DNA of 64,000 nucleotides from Schleiferiaceae bacterium (GCA_018401735.1 JAGYKI010000007.1:62001-126000), one strand, 5' to 3'. Numbered from the stretch's first letter, positions 52,597-62,215 are shown. Program-made: numbers and translations. Notes: generated by a model from the sequence alone, not told the origin.

Positions 52597-54991
52597 ACAC
52601 TTTCCCCGTCTTCAGCATATGCTGTATTCTTTCCATGGTTTTCTTTTCGGTGCAAAGGCTTAAGAAAGCTTCGCGTTCGAGGTCGAGGAGGTATTGCTCC
52701 GAAACCATGGTGGGAGAACTGAGATCGCCACCAGACATTACATAGCCGAGTTTTTCTACCATTTTTTTCTCGTGGGCCGTTATATATCCACCTTCGAGCA
52801 TGGTGTGGGCACCAACGGTAAACATACCGAGTGCTTGCTTTCCTAAAACTTTAATGTCTCGTTCTCGAACTGGCATTACATAGCCATTAGCTGCTAAAGC
52901 TAAAGCGCGTTCTTTCGCATCTGCGATTAAGCGGTGGCGATTTAAAGAGATACCATCACGGCCTTCTAGGAAGATGCCCATATTAAAGGCTTCTTTGGCC
53001 GACTTGGCCACTTGCGCCTGACCAATCATAAAGAGATACTCGCGGTAAGCGTTGGTTTCAATATCGTCTTTCAAATAACGTTGCGAAGCACGACGGGTTA
53101 ATTCTTTGGTACCGCCACCGCCAGGAATAACACCTACTCCAAACTCTACGAGTCCAGTATAAGTCTCGGCTGCTGCTTGTACCGCATCTGCGTGAAGCGA
53201 CATTTCGCAACCACCACCGAGCGACATTTGGTGTGGGGCCACTACCACCGGTATACTAGAGTAACGCACGCGCATCATGGTGTCTTGGAAGTATTTTATG
53301 GCGAAGTTCAATTCGTCATACTCCTGCTCCACCGCCATCATAAAGATCATTCCGAGGTTAGCCCCAACAGAGAAATTATCGCCCTGATTAGAAATCACAA
53401 GTCCTTGGAAATCTTTTTCAGCAAGCTCAATTCCTTTATTAATGCCCGCTAAAACACCCCCCCCTAAGGAGTTCATTTTTGAACGGAACTCAATATTTAA
53501 GATGCCATCGCCCAAGTCTTCCACCGCGCATTCACTGTTTTGCCATACCGTTTTGGTAGGACGAATATGGTCGAGTACTATAAAGCTCTTTCCGCCAGGC
53601 ATAAGCTTATAGTCCTTGTCGGGAATGGAGTAATAATGGGCTTGGGCGTTTTCAATTTTATAGAAACCATTTCCACCAGAGGCTTTAAGTTCCATAACCC
53701 AAGTAGCTAAGGACAAGCCTTCTGCTTCTATCAATTCAATACCTTTATCTAAACCGATGGCATCCCAGATTTCGAAAGGACCATGCTTCCAGCCGAAACC
53801 AGCGCGCATACCTTGATCAATACGGTATAACTCATCGCAAATTTCGGGAATCCGATTGGCGGCATAAGCCATAATTCCCGCTAAACTGCGGCGGTAAAAC
53901 TCACCCGCTTTGTCTTTTCCTTTGATTAAAACCTTAAAGCGCTCGCGAATATCATCGATATTCTTGGTGAGCTCGAGGGTGGCGAATTTTGATTTCTTTT
54001 GAGAAGTATATTCGAGGGTATCTAAATCGAGAGATAGAATTTCTGATTTCCCATCGGCATTGGTTACTTTCTTGTAAAAGCCCTGTCCGCTTTTAGAACC
54101 AAGCCAATTGTTTTCCTGCATTTTCTGTAAGAAAGCGGGCAGGACAAACTTTTCTTTTTGTTCATCATTGGGCACCGCTTGGGCCAAACCATTGGCTACG
54201 TGGATTAAGGTATCTAAACCAACCACATCGGCAGTTCGGAAAGTGGCGGATTTTGGACGACCGATCAAAGGTCCGGTAAGTTTATCAATATCTTCTACTG
54301 AAAGACCCATTTCGGAAACTTTATGGAAGAGATCCATAATTCCGAATACCCCAACCCGGTTGGCAATAAAAGCCGGAGTATCTTTACAAAGCACGGTGGT
54401 TTTCCCTAAGAATCGGTCACCGTAGTGCATAAAAAAATCCACTACCTCAGGTTTTGTGTGTGCGGTAGGGATTATTTCTAAAAGTTCTAAGTAGCGGGGT
54501 GGATTGAAAAAGTGGGTTCCTAAAAAGTGCTGGTTGAAATCATCACTACGACCTTTGGTCATTAAGTGAATAGGAATTCCACTGGTATTTGAAGATATGA
54601 AAGTACCCGGCTTGCGGTACTTTTCCACGCGCTCGAAAAGGCTTTGCTTAATATCAAGACGCTCCACGATCACTTCAATAATCCAATCGGTTTTAGCGAT
54701 TTTATCTAAATCATCATCGAAATTACCCGTGCTTATTCGGCTAGCGTAAGCCATGTCGAATAAAGGCGCGGGATTCATTTTCACGGCCTTGCTAAGACTA
54801 TCGTTCACGATGCGATTACGCACCTTGGGGTGTTCTAGACTAAGACCGGCCTTTTCTTCAGCGGGTGAAATTTCCTTTGGCGGGATGTCTAAGAGTAAAA
54901 CTTTTACGCCCACATTGGCGAGATGGCAGGCAATCTGGCTGCCCATAATGCCCGAGCCTAAAACCGTGGCGTGCTGAATGACTTTTTTCAT
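52586..54991 (-). CDS. fadB: 3-hydroxyacyl-CoA dehydrogenase/enoyl-CoA hydratase (FadB-like multifunctional enzyme)
   Basis: 801 residues. The dehydrogenase comes first: the NAD-binding loop ATVLGSGIMGSQIACHLANV at residues 8-27 and HFFNPPRYLELLEIIP near 160. The enoyl-CoA hydratase domain is C-terminal, about 490-700, with the oxyanion-hole GGGCEMSLHAD and the Glu-containing VEFGVGVIPGGGGTKEL. This order is the reverse of E. coli FadB but usual in Bacteroidota and Actinobacteria. It performs hydration and NAD-dependent oxidation of enoyl-CoA. It starts one base before the MarR stop region, so they are co-transcribed. The last codons are inside a tandem repeat. Confidence 0.95.
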   Translation of the reverse strand: MKKVIQHATVLGSGIMGSQIACHLANVGVKVLLLDIPPKEISPAEEKAGLSLEHPKVRNRIVNDSLSKAVKMNPAPLFDMAYASRISTGNFDDDLDKIAKTDWIIEVIVERLDIKQSLFERVEKYRKPGTFISSNTSGIPIHLMTKGRSDDFNQHFLGTHFFNPPRYLELLEIIPTAHTKPEVVDFFMHYGDRFLGKTTVLCKDTPAFIANRVGVFGIMDLFHKVSEMGLSVEDIDKLTGPLIGRPKSATFRTADVVGLDTLIHVANGLAQAVPNDEQKEKFVLPAFLQKMQENNWLGSKSGQGFYKKVTNADGKSEILSLDLDTLEYTSQKKSKFATLELTKNIDDIRERFKVLIKGKDKAGEFYRRSLAGIMAYAANRIPEICDELYRIDQGMRAGFGWKHGPFEIWDAIGLDKGIELIEAEGLSLATWVMELKASGGNGFYKIENAQAHYYSIPDKDYKLMPGGKSFIVLDHIRPTKTVWQNSECAVEDLGDGILNIEFRSKMNSLGGGVLAGINKGIELAEKDFQGLVISNQGDNFSVGANLGMIFMMAVEQEYDELNFAIKYFQDTMMRVRYSSIPVVVAPHQMSLGGGCEMSLHADAVQAAAETYTGLVEFGVGVIPGGGGTKELTRRASQRYLKDDIETNAYREYLFMIGQAQVAKSAKEAFNMGIFLEGRDGISLNRHRLIADAKERALALAANGYVMPVRERDIKVLGKQALGMFTVGAHTMLEGGYITAHEKKMVEKLGYVMSGGDLSSPTMVSEQYLLDLEREAFLSLCTEKKTMERIQHMLKTGKVLRN

Positions 54992-54992
54992 A

Positions 54993-55439
54993 CTATACTT
55001 TTTCGGATTCTAGTTTATGATCAATTATCATGGTATTTATGCCTTCAATAACTTTAAAAAAGGTAGACATTTCATTTTGACTGAAGCGCTGGATGACAGA
55101 AGTATTGAAATTAATTACCGCTTGCTTCGCGTCTTTGCGCTTCTCCCGACCGAAAGGAGTAAGGTGAATTAATACCGAACGACCGTCGGACGGATTAGGC
55201 CTTCTTTCAATAAGTTCCTTCTCCTCCATCGATTTTAAAATTCGACTCATACTGGTGGCTTCCATGCCCATTTTAGGGCCTAAAGCGGTAGAAGGTGTTC
55301 CTTTTTCGCTGTCTATATTAAGGAGAACAAATCCCGTTGCCATAGTGGCGCCGTAACCAGCAGCTACTTCGTTGTACATTTTAGCAATACTTTGCCAGGT
55401 ACGTTTAATCTGAAAATCTACTGTTTCTTCGGGTTTCAA
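54993..55439 (-). CDS. MarR family transcriptional regulator of beta-oxidation (predicted)
   Basis: 148 residues beginning at TTG 55439 (KPEETVDFQIKRTWQSIAKM). No ATG lies upstream in frame nearby. A winged helix occupies about residues 55-115, with GMEATSMSRILKSMEEKELI as recognition helix and RRPNPSDGRSVLIHLTPFGR as the wing. MarR proteins with fad genes usually repress them and respond to acyl-CoA. Its own upstream region holds TATGCATGCATA, also found before the acyl-CoA dehydrogenase gene. Confidence 0.88.
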   Translation of the reverse strand: MKPEETVDFQIKRTWQSIAKMYNEVAAGYGATMATGFVLLNIDSEKGTPSTALGPKMGMEATSMSRILKSMEEKELIERRPNPSDGRSVLIHLTPFGREKRKDAKQAVINFNTSVIQRFSQNEMSTFFKVIEGINTMIIDHKLESEKV

Positions 55440-55476
55440 TACCTTAATTTTGAATGGGGAGCTAAGATAAAAAAAT

Positions 55477-55488
55477 TATGCATGCATA
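55477..55488. promoter_or_regulatory. TATGCATGCATA palindrome, candidate MarR/fad operator (site 2)
   Basis: Perfect 12-base palindrome 38-49 bases upstream of the marR start. A TATCTTAG sequence on the minus strand at 55462-55469, eight bases downstream, may be a weak -7 element. The spacing to the start is almost the same as at site 1, which supports a shared, functional role. Confidence 0.65.
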
Positions 55489-55606
55489 GGAAATTGCTAA
55501 GAGATAAATTCTTCAGGCATGAATTAGGTCTTGCTATAAATGCCTTTATTCCATCTCAATAGAGACAAGACGCAATGCTCTAATCTAATAGCTCCCCCAC
55601 AAAAAA

Positions 55607-57172
55607 CTACAACAAATAATCCGTGGTCATGAAATTGCTCTCACCATTGCGCAGTACATCCCTTACAAGGTCTTTTTGGTTAACACTGGCCGCTACCAAG
55701 GTTCTTATCGAAAAAGATCGCAAAGCGTCATGCACACTTAAAGTTCCTACCGCACTATCTTTTCTTCCGGTAAAAGGCAGGTAATCGGGACCGCGTTGGC
55801 AACTCGCATTAATATTAACGCGGCATACCTGATTCACCATATTATCAACCGCATAAGCGATGGTACTTTGGTTCTCACTAAAAAGGCTGCATTGCTGTCC
55901 ATAATCGGAGGCGGCAACGCTTTCCATCACTTCTTCTAAATCGTCAAAAACTACTACTGGAACCACTGGTCCGAATTGCTCTTCGTGAAATATTCGCATA
56001 TCCATGGTTACTGGATATAAGACCGCTGGAAAAAAAGAAGTATCATTTATGCGGCCACCTCTTTGGTTCACTTGCTTAGCACCGTGTGCCAAAGCGTCCT
56101 TCACATAAGCCTCCATTTCGGGTACCTTTTTACGCTCGGGCAGAGGCGTCAAAACCGGATTTCGTAAAGGATGATCTAATGCGAGGGCATCTACAGCAGT
56201 GGACAATTTAGTAACAAAATTATCGGCTACCGAGCGGTGTACAAAGATTATTTTAAGGGCCGTGCAGCGCTGACCATTATAGCTAAGTGCCCCTTTTACC
56301 GTTTCTTGCACTGCGGTATCAAGATTAGCATCGGCAAAAACAATAGCGGGGTTTTTGGCTTCTAAACCTAAAATTTGACGTAAACGATTGGGCTTAGGAT
56401 GCTGAGCCACTAGTGCGTTGGAACTTTTTGAATTTCCAATTAAAGCCAGAACGTCAATATCTCCGGTCGCCATCATTGGTCCGGCCAGAGTTCTACCACG
56501 ACCAAAAACAAAATTAACCACGCCCGCAGGGAAAGCTTTTTGGAAAGCTTCAACCAAGGGAGTCAACAGTAGCACCCCGTATTTAGCAGGCTTAAAAATA
56601 ACTGTATTTCCCATTAATAAAGCGGGAATTAAAAGGCAAAAGGTTTCATTAAGAGGGTAATTATAAGGCCCTAAGCACAATACTACCCCTAGCGGCCCCC
56701 GACGAATCTGCGAAAGCATCCCGTCTTTATTTCCAATCCGCGAGCCATCCCGTTCCATTTGCTTGTATTCATTTAAAGTATCGCGGATATAATCTACCGT
56801 TCGATCAAATTCTTGATAACTAGCCTGCTCATTTTTTGCAATCTCCCACATTAATAATTGGCTCACTTCCTCCCGCTTGCTAATCATTAACTCTAAAAAG
56901 TGTTCCAGCGCGGCAATGCGATCTTCAGAGCTGGCGGTAGGCCAAGCGCCACGCCCATGATTATAGGCGGCTTTGGCGGCTTCCAAAGCTTCCATTCCAA
57001 CCTCGGTACTGAGTAATGGTGCCTCTCCTAACACAATTTTATCAACTTTGCCATTTTCCAATTCTTCCCCCATAGGAGAGTATACCGTTTCAAAATCGCC
57101 CGCCCAGTTTTTCAATTGGCCATTCACTAAATATTGATTCCATTTGAAGGCTTTTGGTGCTTTTATTGACAT
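55607..57172 (-). CDS. gapN: NADP-dependent glyceraldehyde-3-phosphate dehydrogenase-like aldehyde dehydrogenase
   Basis: 521 residues, aldehyde dehydrogenase superfamily. The active-site Cys303 is in NGQRCTALK and the general-base Glu271 in ILGLEAKNPAIVF. Asn171 lies in CLGPYNYPLNET. INASCQRGPDYLPFTGRKDS and GTLSVHDALRSFSIRT near 445-480 are typical of the GapN branch rather than general aldehyde dehydrogenases. It would oxidise glyceraldehyde 3-phosphate directly to 3-phosphoglycerate, giving NADPH. It stands alone between the fad regulator and the inverted-repeat element. Confidence 0.85.
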   Translation of the reverse strand: MSIKAPKAFKWNQYLVNGQLKNWAGDFETVYSPMGEELENGKVDKIVLGEAPLLSTEVGMEALEAAKAAYNHGRGAWPTASSEDRIAALEHFLELMISKREEVSQLLMWEIAKNEQASYQEFDRTVDYIRDTLNEYKQMERDGSRIGNKDGMLSQIRRGPLGVVLCLGPYNYPLNETFCLLIPALLMGNTVIFKPAKYGVLLLTPLVEAFQKAFPAGVVNFVFGRGRTLAGPMMATGDIDVLALIGNSKSSNALVAQHPKPNRLRQILGLEAKNPAIVFADANLDTAVQETVKGALSYNGQRCTALKIIFVHRSVADNFVTKLSTAVDALALDHPLRNPVLTPLPERKKVPEMEAYVKDALAHGAKQVNQRGGRINDTSFFPAVLYPVTMDMRIFHEEQFGPVVPVVVFDDLEEVMESVAASDYGQQCSLFSENQSTIAYAVDNMVNQVCRVNINASCQRGPDYLPFTGRKDSAVGTLSVHDALRSFSIRTLVAASVNQKDLVRDVLRNGESNFMTTDYLL

Positions 57173-57191
57173 AATCCCTTTTTTTTATTCC

Positions 57192-57462
57192 CTATTTAAG
57201 GTGAGTTCGACTATAAATCATAGCCTCATATTTTCAATAAAAAGTAAAGACAAGTCTAGATCGTACAGCTGTAGCGGGCTATAGCAAATGAACTAGATGA
57301 AGTATTTTTCACTTTTATTGGAAAATCTATTTAGTTCCCTTCGAAAAAGCGGCTTTCCGCGCCTCTGCTTCTTGCAATAGCCCGCTATTGCTTCATTGCC
57401 TAGGCTTGAATTCCACTATTTACAAGGGGTCTGAGGCCAGATTTTACTTCGAATTCATGTTT
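57192..57462 (+). repeat. Long copy of the dispersed inverted-repeat (MITE-like) element
   Basis: The 440-base gap between the acyl-CoA ligase and GapN genes is mostly one element. The left end CTATTTAAGGTGAGTTCGAC and right end CTTCGAATTCATGTT (57448-57462) are imperfect inverted copies. Inside, GTAGCGGGCTATAGCAA (57271-57287) and TTGCAATAGCCCGCTATTGC (57372-57391) are a second inverted pair, so the whole can fold as a long hairpin. There is no coding sequence. Confidence 0.7.
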
Positions 57463-57572
57463 TTTATATTTCCTTTATTCTTTTGTAATCTTAATTTAAA
57501 ACTAGTAATTTCTTGAAATTGTTCAATTTACAGGCAGAAAACTAATATTTAGATTAACCAATACAAAAAAAA

Positions 57573-57595
57573 AAGCCACTCAAAAAGAGTGACTT
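57573..57595 (-). terminator. Putative terminator of the acyl-CoA ligase gene
   Basis: AAGCCACTC and GAGTGACTT pair with one mismatch around a five-base loop. On the minus strand it is followed by TTTTTTTTTTGTATT, 18 bases past the ligase stop. Confidence 0.65.
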
Positions 57596-57612
57596 AATTG
57601 TTTCAAAATTTT

Positions 57613-59403
57613 CTATGCTCCTTTTTTATGACCATATATGCGCTCGTAATGATCTTGATGCAGGGCTAAAACCACCCGACGTTTCAGCTTCAAGGTTGGC
57701 GTTAACTCACCCCCATCAATGCTCCAAGTATGATCGCTTAACTCAATTTTTTTAACCTGCTCCCATTTACCGAAATTCTGATTTAAGCGCTCTACATCTT
57801 TCATAATGCGCGCCTTAATCTGCTCGTTTTGCACGATTTCTTTTTCGGAACCGAAGTTAATTCCCTTACGTTCGCAATAGGCTTTTAAGAAGGTAAAATC
57901 AGGTTGCACAATGGCAGCTGGGTGTTTCTCCCCTTCGCCAATTACCATAATTTGCTCAATGAAATGTGACTCTTTAAATCGCGTTTCCATTAACTGAGGA
58001 GCGATATATTTCCCGCCAGATGTTTTAAAAATCTCTTTCTTACGATCAGTTATTTTTAGGAAGTCGCCGTCCACAAACTGACCAATATCGCCTGTATGGA
58101 ACCAACCGTCTTCGGTTAATACTTCGGCGGTAGCTTCGGGTTTGTTATAATAACCCATCATTACATTCGGACCTTTACACAGAATTTCTCCGTCTTCGGC
58201 AATTTTCACTTCCACATCGGCAATTAAGCGACCTACAGAGCCAATGCGCTTTCTTTCTTTATCAGGACCATTTACCGAAATTACGGGAGATGTCTCGGTT
58301 AAACCATATCCTTCTTGAATATTAATTCCCGCGGCCGAGAAAATGCGAATTAATCGCGGATTTAATGCCGCAGACCCACTAGCGATAGCCTTCGTTCTGC
58401 CGCCCAAAGCTTCTTGCCACTTGCTAAAAATAAGCTTGCGGGCTATGGCTAACTTAATACCATAAACAAAACCTTTCCCTTCTAACTCGTACTCTTCACC
58501 CAATTCAATGGCCCAGAAGAATAATTTCTTTTTGATCCCGGTTAATTCAGAACCTTTCGCTACAATTTTATCGTAAATCTTCTCGAGTAAACGAGGTACG
58601 GCCGTAAATATAGTAGGCTTTAACTCACGTATATTATCACCTATCATTTCCATGCTCTCGGCATAATAAATGGCCACACCTTGATAACAATACAAATAAA
58701 TTAACATGCGCTCATAAACGTGGCAAAGCGGTAAAAAACTTAGGGCCCTTTCGTCGCTTCCCTCAGTGGGGATACGGGCTACTGATGCTAAGCTATTGGA
58801 AGCAATATTACGGTGCGAAAGCATCACCCCTTTAGGACGACCGGTAGTTCCAGAAGTGTAGATTAGCGTGGCTAAATCAGTTTCCTGCACCGAATCCATG
58901 CGCTGCTGTAACTCCGCTTGGTGTTTATCATCTTCGCCTTTTGCTAAAAAATCTAGCCAATTTGGAGCCCCTTTTACTTCGTCGAAAGTGTATATTTCAA
59001 TGAGGGATGCTACTTTTTCCTTAATATGGCTTACTTTCTCAAAAAGCGCTTCGTCTGAAACAAAAAGCATTTTTACCGCCGCATCATTAAAAATATATTC
59101 GTAATCGTCTTCCGATATAGTAGGATACACCGGCACATCTACTGCACCAGTTTGCAGAGTCCCAATGTCGATTATATTCCACTCCCAACGATTGGTGGTA
59201 GAAGCGATGGCGATTTTATCGCCAGGCTGAATACCCATCTCAATAAAAGCCCGACTGGCTTTTTCACTTAAATCCACGTATTCTTTGGTGGATATTGGGG
59301 TCCAAACCCCATTTATTTTATTGGCTAATGAATCCTTTAATGGACAATTTGCAAGTTGATAGCGCGGAAAATCAAATAAACGCTTTGGCTCCTTTCCCTT
59401 CAT
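57613..59403 (-). CDS. Long-chain fatty acid-CoA ligase (AMP-forming)
   Basis: 596 residues of the FadD15-like type. LIYTSGTTGRPKGVMLSH near 180-197 is the P-loop, GYGLTETSPVISVN near 365-378 the adenylate motif, GWFHTGDIGQFVDGDFLKIT near 432-451 the A8 hinge and DRKKEIFKTSGGKYIAPQ the fatty acyl-CoA synthetase motif. It activates long-chain fatty acids for beta-oxidation or lipid synthesis. No TATGCATGCATA palindrome lies in front of it, so it may not belong to the predicted MarR regulon. It lies 43 bases after a glycosyltransferase gene on the same strand. Confidence 0.93.
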   Translation of the reverse strand: MKGKEPKRLFDFPRYQLANCPLKDSLANKINGVWTPISTKEYVDLSEKASRAFIEMGIQPGDKIAIASTTNRWEWNIIDIGTLQTGAVDVPVYPTISEDDYEYIFNDAAVKMLFVSDEALFEKVSHIKEKVASLIEIYTFDEVKGAPNWLDFLAKGEDDKHQAELQQRMDSVQETDLATLIYTSGTTGRPKGVMLSHRNIASNSLASVARIPTEGSDERALSFLPLCHVYERMLIYLYCYQGVAIYYAESMEMIGDNIRELKPTIFTAVPRLLEKIYDKIVAKGSELTGIKKKLFFWAIELGEEYELEGKGFVYGIKLAIARKLIFSKWQEALGGRTKAIASGSAALNPRLIRIFSAAGINIQEGYGLTETSPVISVNGPDKERKRIGSVGRLIADVEVKIAEDGEILCKGPNVMMGYYNKPEATAEVLTEDGWFHTGDIGQFVDGDFLKITDRKKEIFKTSGGKYIAPQLMETRFKESHFIEQIMVIGEGEKHPAAIVQPDFTFLKAYCERKGINFGSEKEIVQNEQIKARIMKDVERLNQNFGKWEQVKKIELSDHTWSIDGGELTPTLKLKRRVVLALHQDHYERIYGHKKGA

Positions 59404-59446
59404 TTATATTTGAGTCTTGTTTATCGGCTAAATATAAAGGGAAATT

Positions 59447-60346
59447 TTAAGATTTTTGGCCTCCGCGCCAAGCTATTATTCTTTCTTGGTAAATTGCGTT
59501 TAAAGGATCGTAGACCGCATTGCTGCGCTCATAATGCCAGCGCTCCAAAATTTCCCGCCGTTCGGTCCCCTCAAAAAAGATACGGCGAGCGCGTTTTACT
59601 TCTCTAAAAAATTTCTCGGTACGATACCAATAATGCTTAATATGCAAGGGAGACAAGAGCAATCGCTTTTCCCTAGGACGATATTCTTGCCCATCTTGCC
59701 AGCGCAGCCGAGCGAAAGGACTGTATAAAGGATAGTGGGGATTTTTATTGAAAAAACGCGCGCCATAACCACTTTGCACGATGGTTTTCACCGTATAATT
59801 TTCCGCGTATAAATCGGGAAAGCGGCGGTTTAAACGCTCTATCATAAAATCATCCGCCGCTAAATCCTCTACGTGCGCCGTGCCATACATCAGCCAATTC
59901 AGCACTAGGCCACCACTTTTTTCACTCTTCGGTAGATGCGTTTTAAGATCATCTCCCGGCAAGGGAAAAATATATTCGTCGCTGTCTATAAAGGCGATCC
60001 ATTGATAGTCTTTCCCTAAATCGCGCAGGGCTTTATTTTTATGAAACTCTTCTCGAACATAGAAATCAGAGTGATCAATACTGTCCTCCCATTCCAAAAT
60101 GCCCATCTGCCGATAAGGCTCTAAAACCGCTGCAAAATTATCTTCACTATCGTCATTTGTGAGACGAATAAAATCTACCCCATGCGCAAAATGAAAGTCG
60201 AGCCACTCCTTTAAAAAACTAGCTTCATTCTTAAACATGGCATGCAGCGCCAATTCACCATTACGTGGTTTTTTAGCGAATAGCTGACGGAATACTGCGA
60301 AGATTTTCTGCCAGAAATAAGACCAATGATAGAGGAGCTTTTGCAA
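59447..60346 (-). CDS. Glycosyltransferase family 2/92-like protein
   Basis: 299 residues. ALHAMFKNEASFLKEWLDFH near residues 34-53 and WIAFIDSDEYIFPL near 118-131 (the DxD site) mark the Glyco_tranf_2_4/GT92-like fold. Aromatic and basic residues are plentiful (RARRIFFEGTERREILERW). The sugar and acceptor are unknown. It ends two bases from the amidohydrolase remnant upstream, so the two were once close neighbours, perhaps one transcript with the ligase gene. Confidence 0.82.
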   Translation of the reverse strand: MQKLLYHWSYFWQKIFAVFRQLFAKKPRNGELALHAMFKNEASFLKEWLDFHFAHGVDFIRLTNDDSEDNFAAVLEPYRQMGILEWEDSIDHSDFYVREEFHKNKALRDLGKDYQWIAFIDSDEYIFPLPGDDLKTHLPKSEKSGGLVLNWLMYGTAHVEDLAADDFMIERLNRRFPDLYAENYTVKTIVQSGYGARFFNKNPHYPLYSPFARLRWQDGQEYRPREKRLLLSPLHIKHYWYRTEKFFREVKRARRIFFEGTERREILERWHYERSNAVYDPLNAIYQERIIAWRGGQKS

Positions 60347-60348
60347 AA

Positions 60349-61966
60349 TTAGTTACGGTAAACTTCTTGACCATTTAAATAGGTAGCCTGCACTTCTAAG
60401 CTAGTCATTTCTTGGGCACTCAAGGTAGATAAGTCCTGATCGAAGATTATGAAATCGGCATATTTCCCTGCTTCCAAAGTACCTTTTTTCTTCTCCTCGA
60501 AAGAGGCATAAGCACCCCACTCTGTCATACCACGAATAGCATCTTCAAAACTCAAAGCCTCTTCCGCGCGGAAACCTTTGGGAGGATAACCGTCGGCATC
60601 CTGGCGTAAATAAGCCGACCGTAAAGTATACAATGGATTTATCGCTTCTACGGGAAAGTCGGTTCCTAAAGGCAATTTCGCACCCAGCTTCAAAAAGCTT
60701 TGGGCCGAATAAGCATATTTCATTCGTTCTGCGCCCAAACGCCGATCAGCCCAATACATATCGCTAGTAGCGTGGGTGGGCTGAATGGAAGGAATAATAC
60801 CCGCCGCCACCATGCGTTTTTGATCCGCGGGATGTACAATTTGCGCGTGTTCAATACGCCAGCGACGATCATCTAAACCCGCTAAAGCCTGAGAATAAAT
60901 ATCTATCGCCAAGCGGTTAGCTGAATCGCCAATGCCGTGAATACACATCTGCCAGCCCAGCTGAGCGAGAGAATCGGCCATCATTTTAAAATAACTTGCC
61001 TCTTTTAATTGTAAACCATAATTGGTGGAATCATCGCTGTATGGTGCTAATAACAAAGCTCCGCGAGAACCGAGGGCACCGTCTAAATAAAATTTAGCGC
61101 TTTTTACCCGTAAGGTGGGGCTTTCAATGGGCGCTTTCAAATACTTAGCCAAGGAGATAGGATCGTCGGAAACCATGGCATTGATACGAATCTAGAATGT
61201 ATCTGCGTAAAGCGATTGCAATAATTCAATATCTGCGGCCAGTAAACCCGCATCCGGTCAGCAAGTGACTCCTTTGGCAAATAAATTGGCCTGCGCTTCC
61301 AGTAAAGCCTCTTTTTGAAGAGCTAGATCCATGGCAGGGAAGTTCTATAAGGTCGGTAGCATTATCGATTGAAATACCAGTAAACCCCTGCGCATCTTGC
61401 AAAAGCGCGCCGCCTACTAAAGTTTCTTGCCGCTTAAACCCGCTTGGCGCAAAGCAGCCGTATTAATAATGGCGGCGTGGCCATCGATGCGACTAAGGTA
61501 AACGGGAGTTTCGGGAAAAAGACTATCGAAGTACTGCGATGGGGATAGGATTTATCGGCCCAATCGTTCTGGTCCCAGCCTCTACCAATAATATAATCGC
61601 TGGGGTATTTCTTTTGAAAATCGATAACTCGTGCCATCTGCCACGAGCGCGTGCCCATTAAATTTACCTTGCGTAAACCGCGGGCATAGCCTGCAAAAGT
61701 GAGCATGAGCATCATTAAAACCGGGATAAATATAAGCACCTTTTAAGGATTGGGTATTAGTAGCTGTGTAGTTCTGTATGATCATTTTCTTGCCAGTGGC
61801 AACAATTTTACCATCTTTAATAGCCATTGCTTCGAGCACAGAAAAATTAGCATCTACGCTAAAAATTTTGCGTCGGTAATAATAAGGTCAACATTTTCTT
61901 GGCTTTTCGTGCAGGAGAGAGGGCCAGAAATGTCGTTAAAAGCAGGTAGCGGGGAATTATGCGCAT
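60349..61966 (-). pseudogene. Decayed amidohydrolase (YtcJ-like metal-dependent hydrolase)
   Basis: The C-terminal 275 codons from ATG 61176 are intact: WRIEHAQIVHPADQKRM, IPSIQPTHATSDMYWADRRL, LGTDFPVEAINPLYTLRSAY and GKYADFIIFDQDLS are typical. Upstream the gene is broken. A TAG at about 61190 replaces the residue between ADTF and IRINAM. GRGWDQNDWADKSYPHRS (about 61545-61600) and YPGFNDAHAHF (about 61700-61740) sit in different frames. The first part reads MRIIPRYLLLTTFLALS from ATG 61966, then a lipobox-like SCTKSQENVDLIITDAK in another frame. There are at least five single-base shifts, several at A or T runs. An intact version would be a lipoprotein hydrolase. It is a pseudogene or an error-rich stretch. 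Confidence 0.82.
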
Positions 61967-62093
61967 AGATCGTATTTTTACAAACCTAATGAGAATGATT
62001 AGATGTTTCTCAGGGCGGCTGTTTTAAAATAATTCTAGTGGAATCCCTACACTAAACAGATTACGAAATGTTCTACTATCTAATCCAAAAAAA

Positions 62094-62121
62094 AATCCCC
62101 TTAGCCAAAACTGAGGGGATT
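62094..62121 (-). terminator. Intrinsic terminator of the lost fumarase gene
   Basis: AATCCCCTTAG and CTGAGGGGATT pair over eleven positions with one G-T pair and a six-base loop. On the minus strand it is followed by a run of nine to ten T. It is 23 bases past the stop of the gene tail at 62144. Confidence 0.75.
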
Positions 62122-62143
62122 CCATTTTTATCCTAATCGTTTC

Positions 62144-62215
62144 TTAACGACCAATCATATCTTCAGGCTTAACCCATGCGTCGAATTCCTCAGCGGTGGT
62201 ATAACCAGAATATTT
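62144..62215 (-). pseudogene. fumC: 3' tail of a class II fumarate hydratase-like gene
   Basis: About 23 codons, SGYTTAEEFDAWVKPEDMIG and R, then TAA. The FDxWVxPExMxG pattern is the C-terminus of class II fumarases. Upstream the homology stops abruptly near 62215 and turns into an AT-rich, unrelated sequence, so the rest of the gene is missing. A strong terminator remains just past the stop. The identity rests on a short match. Confidence 0.5.
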
